A stretch of 64,000 bases of DNA from an uncultured Oscillospiraceae bacterium (GTDB lineage: Bacteria > Bacillota > Clostridia > Oscillospirales > Ruminococcaceae), in the NCBI GenBank assembly GCA_934457235.1, contig CAKSHT010000001.1, positions 1-64,000 of the forward strand, read 5' to 3'. This document shows, one piece after another, positions 51,970-63,376 of the stretch. A program made the position numbers and the translations under genes. The notes under the pieces were generated by a model. The model saw nothing but the letters and a program-made list of their open reading frames with translations. It searched no databases and was not told the origin of the DNA. The stretch's first letter is position 1. Each line of letters opens with the position of its first letter.

Positions 51970-53137
51970 CGCCGACCTCCTTTTCCGGGGCTTCCGCGGG
52001 GTTTTCCGGTTCGTCAGGCTCGTCAGGCTCGTCCGTTATCGGGGTGGCTATCGGCTTCCGGGGCTTGCGGCTCTTAACTGCGCCGTCTATCGGCGGGGTG
52101 TTGTAGCGGTACTTCGCGGGAAGCTCTATCTCCTGCGTGTCCGTCAGCTTGATGCCGCCCTGCTGAAGCTTGTTCTTGTTTCCCTCAAAGGAGCTGATGT
52201 AGTTGCGCTTCCACCAGATGACGTTCTCAACGATGGTGTCGAAGCAGCCGGAAAGCGCGTTTGTAATCAGCAGCGCGAACACAAAGCACATCTCGACCTT
52301 GCCGAAATAGCGGAACATCATCACGGTGTAGCCAAGGACTATTCCGTAAATCACGCGGGCTGCGCGGCGCTTCGGGAGTAAATAAGGCTCCGCCGCCATG
52401 AAGATTATGCCGAACAGCAGCGAGCCGGTGGAAAGCTCATAGAAAACGGACATCAGCGGACTTACGCCGATACGCGGATAAAGCGCGGAAATTCCCGCCA
52501 CCGTAGCTATCGCAGAGATCATGGCGGTGAAGCTGGTGGAGTGCTTTATCAGCATACATATCCCTATGACGAGTATTACCAGGATATTCACGGTGCCTGT
52601 CGCGCCGGGGACGTTTCCGAGAAGTATGTCAAGAGGGGACTGCGTGGGCACGGTGCCGAGCTTCATGGTATACTCCACCGAGCGCGCCAGGGTGCCGGTG
52701 TATTCTGAGAACATCGGGATAACTTCGCCTGCGCGTGGATAGTACAGCATGTCGCCGGGGTAGCATATTATCAGAAACGCCGCTGCGATGGCGGGCGGGG
52801 AGAACACCAGGTTCTCATTTCCGCCGAAGATATGCTTGCCGAGTGCAACGCATATCACCGCCGCCAGTCCGGCTAGTATGTGCGGTATACCGGCGGGCAT
52901 CAGCATCGCGCAGGAAAGTCCCCAGAACCATATCGCGGGGTCCTTCGCGTCGTATTTTATTCTGCGTATCCGGCAGCACGCCCAGTCAGTCAGCATGCAG
53001 AATATTATGCACACCGCCGAAATGATTATCGGTCTGATACCCCCGCGGAACACCGCCGGGATAAGCAGAGCCGCCATGAATACAAAGCGCTCCAGATACA
53101 GCTTGCGCGGATCGCGCTCAGTTATAGGGGTTATCAT
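51962..53137 (-). CDS. rnfD: RnfD/NqrB-type flavin-binding membrane subunit
   Basis: The product is 391 residues with about nine helices. DWACCRIRR, DPAIWFWGLSCAMLMPAG and FSPPAIAAAFL match RnfD/NqrB. PGATGTVNI contains the Gly-Ala-Thr that carries covalently bound FMN in this family. A cytosolic C-terminal extension of about 100 residues ends in a Pro/Glu/Asp-rich run. The start overlaps rpe by four bases. RnfC, RnfG and RnfB genes, usually interleaved here, are absent. Confidence 0.85.
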   Translation of the reverse strand: MITPITERDPRKLYLERFVFMAALLIPAVFRGGIRPIIISAVCIIFCMLTDWACCRIRRIKYDAKDPAIWFWGLSCAMLMPAGIPHILAGLAAVICVALGKHIFGGNENLVFSPPAIAAAFLIICYPGDMLYYPRAGEVIPMFSEYTGTLARSVEYTMKLGTVPTQSPLDILLGNVPGATGTVNILVILVIGICMLIKHSTSFTAMISAIATVAGISALYPRIGVSPLMSVFYELSTGSLLFGIIFMAAEPYLLPKRRAARVIYGIVLGYTVMMFRYFGKVEMCFVFALLITNALSGCFDTIVENVIWWKRNYISSFEGNKNKLQQGGIKLTDTQEIELPAKYRYNTPPIDGAVKSRKPRKPIATPITDEPDEPDEPENPAEAPEKEVGDE

Positions 53138-53787
53138 TCGGCTCCTTTCTGCGGAGCTTTCAGTGCGGCGTCAGCCAGCGCCATGTCCTCCGCCTTGAAA
53201 AGTCCAGTACCGGCTACGAGTACGTTCGCCCCGGCTTCCTTTACAAGCGGCGCGGTCTTTGCGTTTATCCCGCCGTCCACCTCGATGTCAAGGTCGCCGC
53301 CAGCGTATTCGCGCAGCTGGCGTATCTTGTCGAGAGTCTCCGGAATGAACGCCTGTCCGCCGTAGCCAGGCTCCACGGTCATCACAAGAACCATGTCGCA
53401 CAGGGAGAGCAGCGGATACACCTCCTCGGCGGGAGTGCCCGGCTTTATCGCCAGCGCGGACTTTATCCCGAACGAGCGGATAAGCTCCAGCGTCTGCACG
53501 GCGCTGCTGCTGCTTTCCAGGTGGAAGCTGATGAGATCCGCCCCGGCTTCCGCGAAGAACTTTATCTGGCTCATCGGGTCGTTTACCATCAGATGCACGT
53601 CCAGGAACATGTCCGTCGCCCTGCGCACGCATTTCAGCACCGGACTGCCGTAGGTTATCTGCTCCACGAATGCGCCGTCCATCACATCGAAGTGTATCCA
53701 GTCAACGCCTGCCGCCTTGCAGCGGGAAAGCTCCCCGATTATATTCGAAAGATCGCAGGCGAGCAGCGACGCAGATGTCTTTATCAT
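53134..53787 (-). CDS. rpe: ribulose-phosphate 3-epimerase
   Basis: The product is 217 residues, normal length. TIM-barrel motifs in order are SASLLACDLSNI, WIHFDVMDGAFV, DVHLMV, VLVMTVEPGYGGQAF and IEVDGGIN, with metal and catalytic His and Asp residues present. It interconverts ribulose 5-phosphate and xylulose 5-phosphate. The ATG at 53787 with AAGGA is used; longer in-frame forms run into the promoter. It heads the operon with rnfD, rnfE and rnfA. Confidence 0.96.
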   Translation of the reverse strand: MIKTSASLLACDLSNIIGELSRCKAAGVDWIHFDVMDGAFVEQITYGSPVLKCVRRATDMFLDVHLMVNDPMSQIKFFAEAGADLISFHLESSSSAVQTLELIRSFGIKSALAIKPGTPAEEVYPLLSLCDMVLVMTVEPGYGGQAFIPETLDKIRQLREYAGGDLDIEVDGGINAKTAPLVKEAGANVLVAGTGLFKAEDMALADAALKAPQKGAE

Positions 53788-53845
53788 GTTATCATATCCT
53801 TGTTTTATACAGTATTTTACAGGTACAGTATACCCATACATATAT

Positions 53846-53874
53846 ATTCTATAATAAATATGATTTTTCGTCAA
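53846..53874 (-). promoter_or_regulatory. rpe-rnf operon promoter
   Basis: On the minus strand, TTGACG and TAGAAT are separated by 17 bases. The leader is A/T rich. Confidence 0.6.
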
Positions 53875-53979
53875 TAAGCTGGGCGGATTTTTTTCGGTTT
53901 TTTGTGGGAAAGCGTGAAAATTTCCGAAATACGCCGCTTTTGCGCTGAGATATTTGTATATTTTTCTCCGGGTCGGCTC

Positions 53980-55664
<1,685 letters not shown>

Positions 55665-55702
55665 TAAGGTTAATTCTGATTATAGGAAAATATTCCGGAC
55701 TG

Positions 55703-55737
55703 AAAGGCGCTGCATAGGGCAGCGCCTTTAATTTTTT
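55703..55737 (+). terminator. guaB terminator
   Basis: An AAAGGCGCTGC/GCAGCGCCTTT stem is followed by AATTTTTT. Confidence 0.93.
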
Positions 55738-55747
55738 CAGAAAACCG

Positions 55748-55776
55748 TGACAAATCCCGCCGCCCGGTTGTATTAT
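55748..55776 (+). promoter_or_regulatory. possible promoter of ECF sigma operon
   Basis: TGACAA and TATTAT are separated by 17 bases, 34 bases before the start codon. The -35 is only a partial match; self-control by the ECF sigma is an alternative. Confidence 0.4.
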
Positions 55777-55809
55777 TTATGAAAGGCCTTTCAAGACGGA
55801 GGAGTAACA

Positions 55810-56292
55810 ATGGACGAACAGGAACTGACCCGGCTGGTGGAGAAATTCAGCGGCACGGTGTACAGGGCGGCTTACTGCTGTCTGCGGAATTCAGCGGACG
55901 CCGACGACATAACCCAGGACGCGTTTCTTGCGCTGTATACTTCCGGCGCGGAATTCACCGGGGACGAGCACGTCAAGGCGTGGCTTATACGCGTGGCGAT
56001 AAACCGGTGCAGGAACCTCCTGCGGTCGTTCAGATACCGCACGACCGTTCCGCTCGACGAAGCCGGGGAGCTTCCGGCGGAACCGGAGCGCCATGACAGC
56101 CTGCTCCCGGTTATAATGAAAATGAAACCGAAGTACCGGGTGGTGCTGTACATGTTCTATTACGAGGATATGCCGGTGAAGCAGATCGCGGAAATTCTCG
56201 GCGAGAAGCCCACGGCGGTGACTACCAGGCTTTCAAGGGCGCGTCAGCAGTTAAAGCAGCTTCTTGTAAAGGAGGGCTACGATGAGTATTGA
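55810..56292 (+). CDS. ECF-type RNA polymerase sigma factor
   Basis: The product is 160 residues with the ECF two-domain layout. Region 2 has ADADDITQDAFLALY and VKAWLIRVAINRCRNLLRS, and region 4 has MPVKQIAEILGEKPTAVTTRLSRAR, split as MPVKQIAEILGEK and PTAVTTRLSRAR, a helix-turn-helix for the -35 box. GGAGG precedes the ATG. The next gene, a membrane protein of anti-sigma type, overlaps it by 11 bases, so it probably controls this sigma. Confidence 0.93.
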   Translation: MDEQELTRLVEKFSGTVYRAAYCCLRNSADADDITQDAFLALYTSGAEFTGDEHVKAWLIRVAINRCRNLLRSFRYRTTVPLDEAGELPAEPERHDSLLPVIMKMKPKYRVVLYMFYYEDMPVKQIAEILGEKPTAVTTRLSRARQQLKQLLVKEGYDEY

Positions 56293-57463
56293 AAAAAGGC
56301 TCAGGGACAGCTTCTCTGAGATAACTCCCCCGACCGACAACGGAACTATTGTAAGAAACGTTATTGAAAGGGCGGAAAATATGGATAAGAATGAAAACAG
56401 AAAACCGCGTTCCAAACGCGTGTTCGTGGCAGTATTCGCGGCAGCGGCGGTGCTCGCGGCGGCGACGGTGAGCGTCGGAGCGGCTACCGGCTGGAACTTC
56501 AACAGCGCATTCAGCCAGGTGAACCAGAATGTGGCGGATACCCACGGCGCTTATACAATAAAGGCGTATTCCACCGAGGAAGCGGAGCAGGAGCGTAACT
56601 CCGAAAGCGCTCAGCCCGCGATATCCGGAGAGCAGACGGCGTTCGATTATCTTTCCGGCGGCAAGGAACTCGACCTGTGGTATACATTCGATGATTTCAA
56701 ACTGAACATCAAGGGCGTATGCGCGGACGATTACATGGCGTATGTCATGTTTGACATCGTGTTCGACGAGGATTTTGACTATTCAGCAAAGGCAGGCTGG
56801 ACTGCATGGGGGATCTCTACCCTTGCAGAGGCTGTGGATAAGTCCCTTGATGAACAGCCTGCGCTCGGAATGGTGGGTCAGATAGGCGAGGACGTCGTTT
56901 CGCAGGAGGGAAATATCCTGCACTGCTATACGAACCCGAGAATGTACAATGAATATACATGGGGCGGCAAGACGCTGACCCTGGATTTCATGAACATATC
57001 AAGAGTGGCTGTGGGCACGTCCGAGCATGGCGAAATGGTATGCCAGGACGAAGAGGTGCTTTCATTCGGCGAGGACGGACTGCACGTCGAGATACCGATA
57101 GATTTCCCGATATTTGAAACCACCACCTGGGAGATAAACCAGCCGATAGACCTTGCGACAAACGAGGGCAACCGCAGCTGGTACGGCGACGAGCTTCCCG
57201 CTACTGTGAAGTATTTCAGCGCAACTCCGCTGTCATGGCGTATTTATGTCGAGGCGGACACCTCCGGCTTTGGCAAGGGCGACGCATACGATATCGACGT
57301 AGAAGTCAAGGCGGGGGACAAGACCCTAGAGATAATCAGCGGCGTCGGCTCGGGCTGGACGGACGACAACGGTCAGGGCGAAACACAGCAGTTCTCACAG
57401 CCGATAAACCCTGCGGATATCACATCAATAACCGTCTGCGGTAAGACGTTCGAGCTTAAATAA
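56282..57463 (+). CDS. probable membrane anti-sigma factor (DUF4179-like)
   Basis: The product is 393 residues. A cytosolic N-terminal part of about 45 residues, one membrane helix (VFVAVFAAAAVLAAATVSVG) and an extracellular domain of about 320 residues rich in beta-type sequence and acidic residues. The layout fits anti-sigma proteins with DUF4179-like sensor domains that are coupled to ECF sigma genes in Firmicutes. What it senses is unknown. Confidence 0.75.
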   Translation: MSIEKRLRDSFSEITPPTDNGTIVRNVIERAENMDKNENRKPRSKRVFVAVFAAAAVLAAATVSVGAATGWNFNSAFSQVNQNVADTHGAYTIKAYSTEEAEQERNSESAQPAISGEQTAFDYLSGGKELDLWYTFDDFKLNIKGVCADDYMAYVMFDIVFDEDFDYSAKAGWTAWGISTLAEAVDKSLDEQPALGMVGQIGEDVVSQEGNILHCYTNPRMYNEYTWGGKTLTLDFMNISRVAVGTSEHGEMVCQDEEVLSFGEDGLHVEIPIDFPIFETTTWEINQPIDLATNEGNRSWYGDELPATVKYFSATPLSWRIYVEADTSGFGKGDAYDIDVEVKAGDKTLEIISGVGSGWTDDNGQGETQQFSQPINPADITSITVCGKTFELK

Positions 57464-57476
57464 GGCATTACATCAG

Positions 57477-57580
57477 CCGGGGCGGAGCTATTCCGCTCCG
57501 GTATTTGTTTTACGCCGGGCAAGTGAAGCGGCGTATTTCCGGGAGATGATACCCACAGTCAGCAGCTGTGGGTATTTTTT
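57477..57580 (+). terminator. two successive terminator-like hairpins
   Basis: A CGGAG/CTCCG hairpin (57483-57500) with TTTGTTTT after it is followed at 57549-57575 by the stem ATACCCACAG/CTGTGGGTAT with six T. Both end the sigma/anti-sigma transcript. Confidence 0.88.
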
Positions 57581-57592
57581 CGTCCGTGCCAC

Positions 57593-57621
57593 TTGATTTT
57601 CTGATGAAAAGTGTATATAAT
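57593..57621 (+). promoter_or_regulatory. nadE promoter
   Basis: TTGATT and TATAAT are separated by 17 bases. Confidence 0.78.
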
Positions 57622-57674
57622 ATAAAATGGATAACAATATAAATCACCCGGAGAGGGTACAAGGAGCAGAACAG

Positions 57675-59588
57675 ATGAAGGACGGATTTATAAAAGTCGC
57701 CGCCGGTACGCCGGATATAAAGGTCGCTGACTGTGAATACAACCGCGCGGAGATAACCGCGCTCATAGATAAGGCTCACGCAGGCGGAGTGCGTATACTG
57801 GTGCTTCCGGAGCTGTGCATAACCGGATACACCTGTCAGGATCTCTTTTTCCAGCAGGCGCTTCTGGACGGCGCGCTGAACGCCCTCCGGGAGATCACCG
57901 GGCATACCGCCGGCATGGACATGCTCGTCGCTGTCGGCTGCCCGCTGCGCTTCCGCGGGGAGCTGTATAACTGCGCCGTTGTCATCAAGGACGGCAAGCT
58001 GCTTGGCGTCGTTCCGAAAAAGTTCCTGCCGAATTACAACGAGTTCTACGAAAAGCGTCACTTCACCGCAGCGCCGGAGGGTCAGTTCGATATAGAACTG
58101 TTCGGCGAGTGTGTGCCGTTCGGTCTGGGGCTTCTGTTCGAGTGCCGCGAGATCCCGGAGCTGGTTTTCGCCGCGGAACTCTGCGAGGATCTGTGGGCGG
58201 CGGAGCCGCCGAGCATCTCCCTGGCGCTGGGCGGGGCGACGGTGATCGCTAACCTCTCCGCCAGCAACGAAACGATCGGCAAGGATATGTACCGCCGCGA
58301 CCTGGTGAACAGCCAGTCCGCAAGGCTGCTGTGCGGCTACGTCTACGCGAGCGCAGGCTCCGGAGAGAGTACGCAGGACCTGGTGTTCAGCGGTCACGAT
58401 ATCATCGCCGAGAACGGAATTGTCCTTGCGGAGAGCAGACTGTACTCCACGGGACTGACAGTAACTGAAATAGACGTCCAGAAGCTTGCTTCCGAGCGCC
58501 GCAGGAACACCAGCTTCACCGGCGGAGTACGTCCGGGAATGCGCCGCGTTCCGTTCAGCATGGGGATCTCAGAAACTACGCTCACTCGTACCGTCGTGTG
58601 TACGCCGTTCGTACCGCAGACCTCCGCTGAAAAGGACAGGCGCTGCGAGGATATCCTGACCATGCAGGCGCACGGACTTGAAAAGCGTATCCGTCATACT
58701 AACGCCAGGACGCTGGTTATAGGAATTTCCGGCGGCCTGGATTCCACGCTGGCTCTGCTGGTCTGCGTGGAGGCAATGAAGCTCCTGGGACGTCCGGCTT
58801 CTGATATACTCGCCGTGACAATGCCGTGCTTCGGTACGACAAAGCGTACCCGCAGCAATGCCGAGCGGCTGTGCGAACTGCTGGGAACGCAGCTCCGGGT
58901 CATTGACATCGCGGATTCCGTGAAGCAGCATTTCAGGGACATCGGGCATGACGAGAGCAACCACAACGTCGTCTACGAGAACGGCCAGGCGCGGGAGCGC
59001 ACAAAGATACTTATGGACCTTGCGAACGCCGAGAATGGAATGGTAGTCGGCACCGGCGATCTGTCTGAACTGGCGCTCGGCTGGGCGACCTACAACGGCG
59101 ACCACATTTCCATGTACGGCGTGAACGCGTCAGTCCCGAAAACGCTGGTGCGGCACATCGTCAAATATTACGCGGGCACCGTGGAGAACGCGGAGCTTCG
59201 CGAGGTGCTCATGAGCATTTTCGACACGCCGGTCAGTCCGGAGCTTCTTCCGGCGGACGAAAACGGCAATATCGCGCAGATCACGGAGGACCTGGTAGGT
59301 CCCTACGAGCTGCATGACTTCTTCCTGTACAACGGCATAAGATGGTGCTTCCCGCCGAGAAAGGTTTTCAGACTGGCGGAGTACGCATTCGACGGCAGCT
59401 ACGACCGCGAAACAATACTCAAATGGCTGCGGACGTTCTACAGACGGTTCTTCTCGCAGCAGTTCAAGAGAAGCTGCCTGCCGGACGGCGTGAAGGTCGG
59501 TTCAGTTACCCTCTCTCCGCGCGGGGACTGGAGAATGCCGAGCGACGCTTCCGCCGCGCTGTGGCTCAGGGAGCTTGAGCAGCTCTGA
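57675..59588 (+). CDS. nadE: glutamine-dependent NAD+ synthetase
   Basis: The product is 637 residues. The N-terminal nitrilase-type glutaminase has the Glu-Lys-Cys triad: LPELCITGY (Glu 46), VPKKFLPNYNEFYE (Lys about 115) and FAAELCEDLW (Cys 170). The C-terminal synthetase has the PP-loop SGGLDSTLALL (about 352) and VVGTGDLSELALGW. It amidates deamido-NAD using glutamine and ATP. The ATG at 57675 has AAGGAG; the ATG at 57627 is too near the promoter. A 59613 membrane gene and a Gx transporter follow. Confidence 0.97.
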   Translation: MKDGFIKVAAGTPDIKVADCEYNRAEITALIDKAHAGGVRILVLPELCITGYTCQDLFFQQALLDGALNALREITGHTAGMDMLVAVGCPLRFRGELYNCAVVIKDGKLLGVVPKKFLPNYNEFYEKRHFTAAPEGQFDIELFGECVPFGLGLLFECREIPELVFAAELCEDLWAAEPPSISLALGGATVIANLSASNETIGKDMYRRDLVNSQSARLLCGYVYASAGSGESTQDLVFSGHDIIAENGIVLAESRLYSTGLTVTEIDVQKLASERRRNTSFTGGVRPGMRRVPFSMGISETTLTRTVVCTPFVPQTSAEKDRRCEDILTMQAHGLEKRIRHTNARTLVIGISGGLDSTLALLVCVEAMKLLGRPASDILAVTMPCFGTTKRTRSNAERLCELLGTQLRVIDIADSVKQHFRDIGHDESNHNVVYENGQARERTKILMDLANAENGMVVGTGDLSELALGWATYNGDHISMYGVNASVPKTLVRHIVKYYAGTVENAELREVLMSIFDTPVSPELLPADENGNIAQITEDLVGPYELHDFFLYNGIRWCFPPRKVFRLAEYAFDGSYDRETILKWLRTFYRRFFSQQFKRSCLPDGVKVGSVTLSPRGDWRMPSDASAALWLRELEQL

Positions 59589-59612
59589 TAAAATGGTATC
59601 TGGGGTGTAATT

Positions 59613-60239
59613 ATGCTGGACGGGATTAAAAGGCGATTGCTTCATTTTGACACCGACGGGGTGAGCATAGTTTCCGACTTCGTTTCCGCAAGGCAGGCAA
59701 GAGCCGGAATGCTCCGCCGGACGGTGCATGCGTGCTTCTATATTCAGTGCGCGGCGGCTCTGCTGTGCGTCATAATAGGATTTTCGGCGGGTGGAGCCGT
59801 TACCGGCGTCCTGTTCACCGTGGGGGCGCTGGCTTCCGCGGCGGCTGCGCTGATGGCAGTCCCCGGAGATCCGCTGATCGGCACGGTCAGTTACATTCTT
59901 AACCTGGTGTACTCGGTGATCTGCTTCGCGGTGGGCGGCGCGTTCACTGTGTGCGGGGCGATCATGCTCATATCCGCGCTGGCGGCGCTCGTCAGCTTCG
60001 CGGCGGGGTATTTCAGGGGATTCCTGCTGAGTTACCCGGCTTCCGCGATAAGCGCGGAAAATTACACGCTCACCGGGGATATCCCGGCGAATGAAATAAA
60101 GGAGGAAGCCCCGCAGCCGGCTTCCGGGCCTGTGCGCTCGGAGCTTATGCTTATCGCGGAGCAGGTGGCGCAGATAATGTCAGCGCCGCAGGATAACGAC
60201 AGAAGGGGGAACATTCACGATGAACATGAAGGTTCGTAA
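59613..60239 (+). CDS. membrane protein of unknown function
   Basis: The product is 208 residues with four helices between about 40 and 140 and an Ala/Gly-rich composition, then a soluble tail of about 60 residues. No family is recognised. GGGGTG precedes the ATG. Its last 20 bases overlap the start of the Gx transporter gene in another frame, so the two are co-translated. Confidence 0.75.
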   Translation: MLDGIKRRLLHFDTDGVSIVSDFVSARQARAGMLRRTVHACFYIQCAAALLCVIIGFSAGGAVTGVLFTVGALASAAAALMAVPGDPLIGTVSYILNLVYSVICFAVGGAFTVCGAIMLISALAALVSFAAGYFRGFLLSYPASAISAENYTLTGDIPANEIKEEAPQPASGPVRSELMLIAEQVAQIMSAPQDNDRRGNIHDEHEGS

Positions 60240-60795
60240 GGTGGCGCTGTGTGCGCTGTTCATCTGTATTGCGGCGGTGCTTTCAGCGGTGGAAACCTGG
60301 CTTCCGCCGATATGCGCGCTTCCCGGAGTGCGCGTCGGTCTGGGGAACATCGTGACGATGTTCATGCTTTACATAGGCGGAAAATGGAGCAGCGGCGAGG
60401 CTATGGTCGTTGTGATCTTACGGTGCTTCGTGGCGGCGTTCATAACCGGTATGGTCATGAACCTGTTCTACGGAGTGATGGGCGGTATATGCTCCCTGGG
60501 GACTATGCTTCTCCTGCGCCGCATTCTCCCGCAGAAGAACCGCGAAAACTGGCTGCCCGTAGTCGGCGTCGGCGGAGCGCTGGCGCATATCGCGGGGCAG
60601 ATGCTCACCGCGGTCATCATCTACAATAACATATTCGTCCTGGCGTATACGCCGATACTGATGGCTTCCGCGATAATCGGCGGCGCTTTTACGGGTATCT
60701 GCACGATGATGCTTCTCAAGAAGCTCAGCCCGAACATACTCAATGATATCCGCATGAACGACGCCCCCGGCAGCGTAAAGACCAAGGAAATATGA
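60220..60795 (+). CDS. Gx transporter / heptaprenyl diphosphate synthase component I family
   Basis: The product is 191 residues with five or six helices. KVALCALFICIAAVLSAVE, then LPGVRVGLGNIVTMF, match the family PF07456 (Hpre_diP_synt_I), now viewed as an S-component-like membrane transporter. Family members often lie near FMN or isoprenoid genes. AAGGGGG precedes the ATG, inside the end of the previous gene. The substrate is unknown. Confidence 0.85.
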   Translation: MNMKVRKVALCALFICIAAVLSAVETWLPPICALPGVRVGLGNIVTMFMLYIGGKWSSGEAMVVVILRCFVAAFITGMVMNLFYGVMGGICSLGTMLLLRRILPQKNRENWLPVVGVGGALAHIAGQMLTAVIIYNNIFVLAYTPILMASAIIGGAFTGICTMMLLKKLSPNILNDIRMNDAPGSVKTKEI

Positions 60796-60856
60796 ACAGC
60801 GTGGTATGCGGGTGCACTGGCGCCCGCGTATCCGTTTCCAGACCAAAGGAGAAACC

Positions 60857-63376
60857 ATGAAGCTTCTTGTAATAGACGGCAACAGCATAATGAACCGCGC
60901 ATTCTACGGGATACGCCTGCTCACCAACAAAAAGGGCGCGCCGACCAACGCGCTCACCGGGTTCATGAACATCTATCTCAAACTGCTCAAGGAGGAGCAG
61001 CCCGACCACGTTGCAGTGGCGTTCGACCTGCATGCGCCGACGTTCCGTCACAAGCTGTACGCGGAATACAAGGGCACGCGCCACGGAATGCCCGACGAGC
61101 TGCGGGCGCAGATGCCGGTGATAAAGCAGCTGCTGACGGCGCTCGGAGTCACCATCGTCGAAAAGGAGGGCTACGAAGCTGACGACATAATCGGCACGCT
61201 CTCCCATGAGGCAGAGAAGCAGGGCGGGGAGTGCACCATCTCCACCGGCGACCGCGACAGCTTCCAGCTGATAACGGATAAGGTGACGGTAAGGCTCGCC
61301 ACGAACAAGGAGGATATCCTCTACACTCCCGCTAAGATAGCGGAGGTATACGGCGTAACTCCCCGCGAGATGCTGGAGGTAAAGACGCTGATGGGCGACA
61401 GCTCCGACAATATCCCCGGAGTTCCGGGAGTCGGCGAAAAGACCGCGCTGGGGCTAATCCAGAAGTACCATACCGTGCAGTACATCTATGAGCACCTGGC
61501 GGATATCGACGTCACAAAGGGAGTGCGCACAAAGCTTGAAAACGGCAGGGAGAGCGCGGAGCTGAGCCGCATGCTGGCGGAGATAACCCTTGAAGCTCCA
61601 GTCCCGCTGGATATGTCGGAGTACGCCGTAAAGCCCGGCGATCCGTCGGAAGCGGCGGGTATCCTCGCCGAAATGGAGATGTTCGGCGTATTGAAGAAGC
61701 TCGGACTGGACAAGACCGCCCCCGCTAAGGTGCAGATAGCCACGGAGCATGGTGATTCCGGGGAATCCCAGGAAAGCGCCGCAGAGCCGCGTGTTACTGC
61801 GGACATACCGGAGTTCGACCCGTCGGCGTACGACGTGGCGCTCGTCGGCGGAGAAATCCTGGTGTTCCTGGACGGAAAGCCGCAGGCGGTGGAGCTTCCG
61901 GAGTTCCTGCGCTCTGACGCGAAAAAGCGCACGGACGACGCGAAGGCGCTGTTTTCCTACTGCATGAAGAACGGCATGGAGCTTAACAACGTAGTGTTCG
62001 ACGCGACCCTCGCGGGATACCTGCTGAACGTGAATTCCAGCGACTACAGCATCGGGCGGCTGTGCGCGGAGTACGGCGTTGCCTGCAGCGCGGAAAGGCT
62101 CGGCGAAACGCTGTTCCTGCTGAACCGGGCGCTCTGGGAAAAGCTGCACGAACAGGGAATGTATACGGTCCTTGCGGATATCGAGATACCGCTTGCGGAG
62201 GTGCTCAGCTCCATGGAGCTGGAGGGAATAGCGCTGGACGCCGCGGCGCTCCATCAGTTCGGCGAAGAGCTTCTGCCGAAGATAGACGGACTGGCGCAGG
62301 AGATATACGCCGCAGCGGGGCATGAATTCAACATCGGTTCGCCGAAGCAGCTGTCCGTCGTGCTTTTCGAGGAACTGGGACTCCCGGCGGGCAAGAAGCG
62401 CAAGACTGGCTATTCCACCGACGCGGACACCCTGGAAGCGCTGCGCATGGTGCATCCGATAATCCCGATGATATTCGAGTACCGTACGCTGACGAAGCTC
62501 TATAACACCTATGTCAAGGGGCTTGAAGCCGCGGTTTCCCCGGACGGCAGAATGCACACCACGTTCAAGCAGACGGAGACCCGCACCGGGCGTATATCCT
62601 CGGCGGAGCCGAATATACAGAACATTCCGGTGCGCACCGAGATAGGACGCAATTTCCGCAAGTTCTTTGTAGCGGGAGCTGGGAAGCTCCTGGCGGACGC
62701 GGATTACAGCCAGATAGAGCTGCGCGTACTGGCGCACCTTTCCGGCGACAAGGCTATGATAAGGACGTTCTGCGAGGGCGGGGATATCCACGCGGAGACC
62801 GCCGCCAGCGTCCTCGGACTTACTCCCGACGAGGTAACGCCGGAGCAGCGCCGCAGCGCCAAGGCGGTCAATTTCGGCATCGTATACGGGATAGGTGCAT
62901 TCTCCCTGGCAAAGGATATAAACGTATCCGTGCCGGAAGCGAAGCGGTATATCGAGGATTATCTGAACCATTACTCCGGCGTTAAGGAGTATATGGACAA
63001 AGTGACGAAGAGCGCCGAAAAGGACGGCTGGGCGGTGACGATGTTCGGACGCAAGCGCTTTATTCCGGAGATACTCTCCACCAACAAGACCGTCAAGGCG
63101 TTGGGTAAGCGCATTGCGATGAACACGCCGATACAGGGCACGGCGGCGGATATCATAAAAATCGCGATGATAAGGGTGTACCGCCGGCTAAGGGCGGAGC
63201 TTCCGGAGGCGCGGCTGATACTCCAGGTGCACGACGAGCTTATCGTCGAGGCTCCGGAGGACAAGGCGGCGCAGGCGGCGAGGATACTGACGGAGGAAAT
63301 GCAGGGCGCTGTTAAGCTTGCAGTTCCGCTGACCGCCGGCGCAAAGGAGGGCAGAAGCTGGTATGAAGCCCACTGA
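60857..63376 (+). CDS. polA: DNA polymerase I
   Basis: The product is 839 residues. It has a 5' nuclease domain (VIDGNSIMNRAFYG, EADDIIGTLS, TGDRDSFQL, LMGDSSDNIPGVPGVGEKTA split as LMGDSSDNIPG and VPGVGEKTA), then a proofreading-like domain lacking the DxE metal residues (so probably inactive), then the polymerase with motif A DADYSQIELRV, motif B RRSAKAVNFGIVYG and motif C LQVHDELIVE. It acts in Okazaki fragment processing and repair. AAAGGAG lies before the ATG at 60857. It overlaps rimI by 14 bases. Confidence 0.98.
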   Translation: MKLLVIDGNSIMNRAFYGIRLLTNKKGAPTNALTGFMNIYLKLLKEEQPDHVAVAFDLHAPTFRHKLYAEYKGTRHGMPDELRAQMPVIKQLLTALGVTIVEKEGYEADDIIGTLSHEAEKQGGECTISTGDRDSFQLITDKVTVRLATNKEDILYTPAKIAEVYGVTPREMLEVKTLMGDSSDNIPGVPGVGEKTALGLIQKYHTVQYIYEHLADIDVTKGVRTKLENGRESAELSRMLAEITLEAPVPLDMSEYAVKPGDPSEAAGILAEMEMFGVLKKLGLDKTAPAKVQIATEHGDSGESQESAAEPRVTADIPEFDPSAYDVALVGGEILVFLDGKPQAVELPEFLRSDAKKRTDDAKALFSYCMKNGMELNNVVFDATLAGYLLNVNSSDYSIGRLCAEYGVACSAERLGETLFLLNRALWEKLHEQGMYTVLADIEIPLAEVLSSMELEGIALDAAALHQFGEELLPKIDGLAQEIYAAAGHEFNIGSPKQLSVVLFEELGLPAGKKRKTGYSTDADTLEALRMVHPIIPMIFEYRTLTKLYNTYVKGLEAAVSPDGRMHTTFKQTETRTGRISSAEPNIQNIPVRTEIGRNFRKFFVAGAGKLLADADYSQIELRVLAHLSGDKAMIRTFCEGGDIHAETAASVLGLTPDEVTPEQRRSAKAVNFGIVYGIGAFSLAKDINVSVPEAKRYIEDYLNHYSGVKEYMDKVTKSAEKDGWAVTMFGRKRFIPEILSTNKTVKALGKRIAMNTPIQGTAADIIKIAMIRVYRRLRAELPEARLILQVHDELIVEAPEDKAAQAARILTEEMQGAVKLAVPLTAGAKEGRSWYEAH

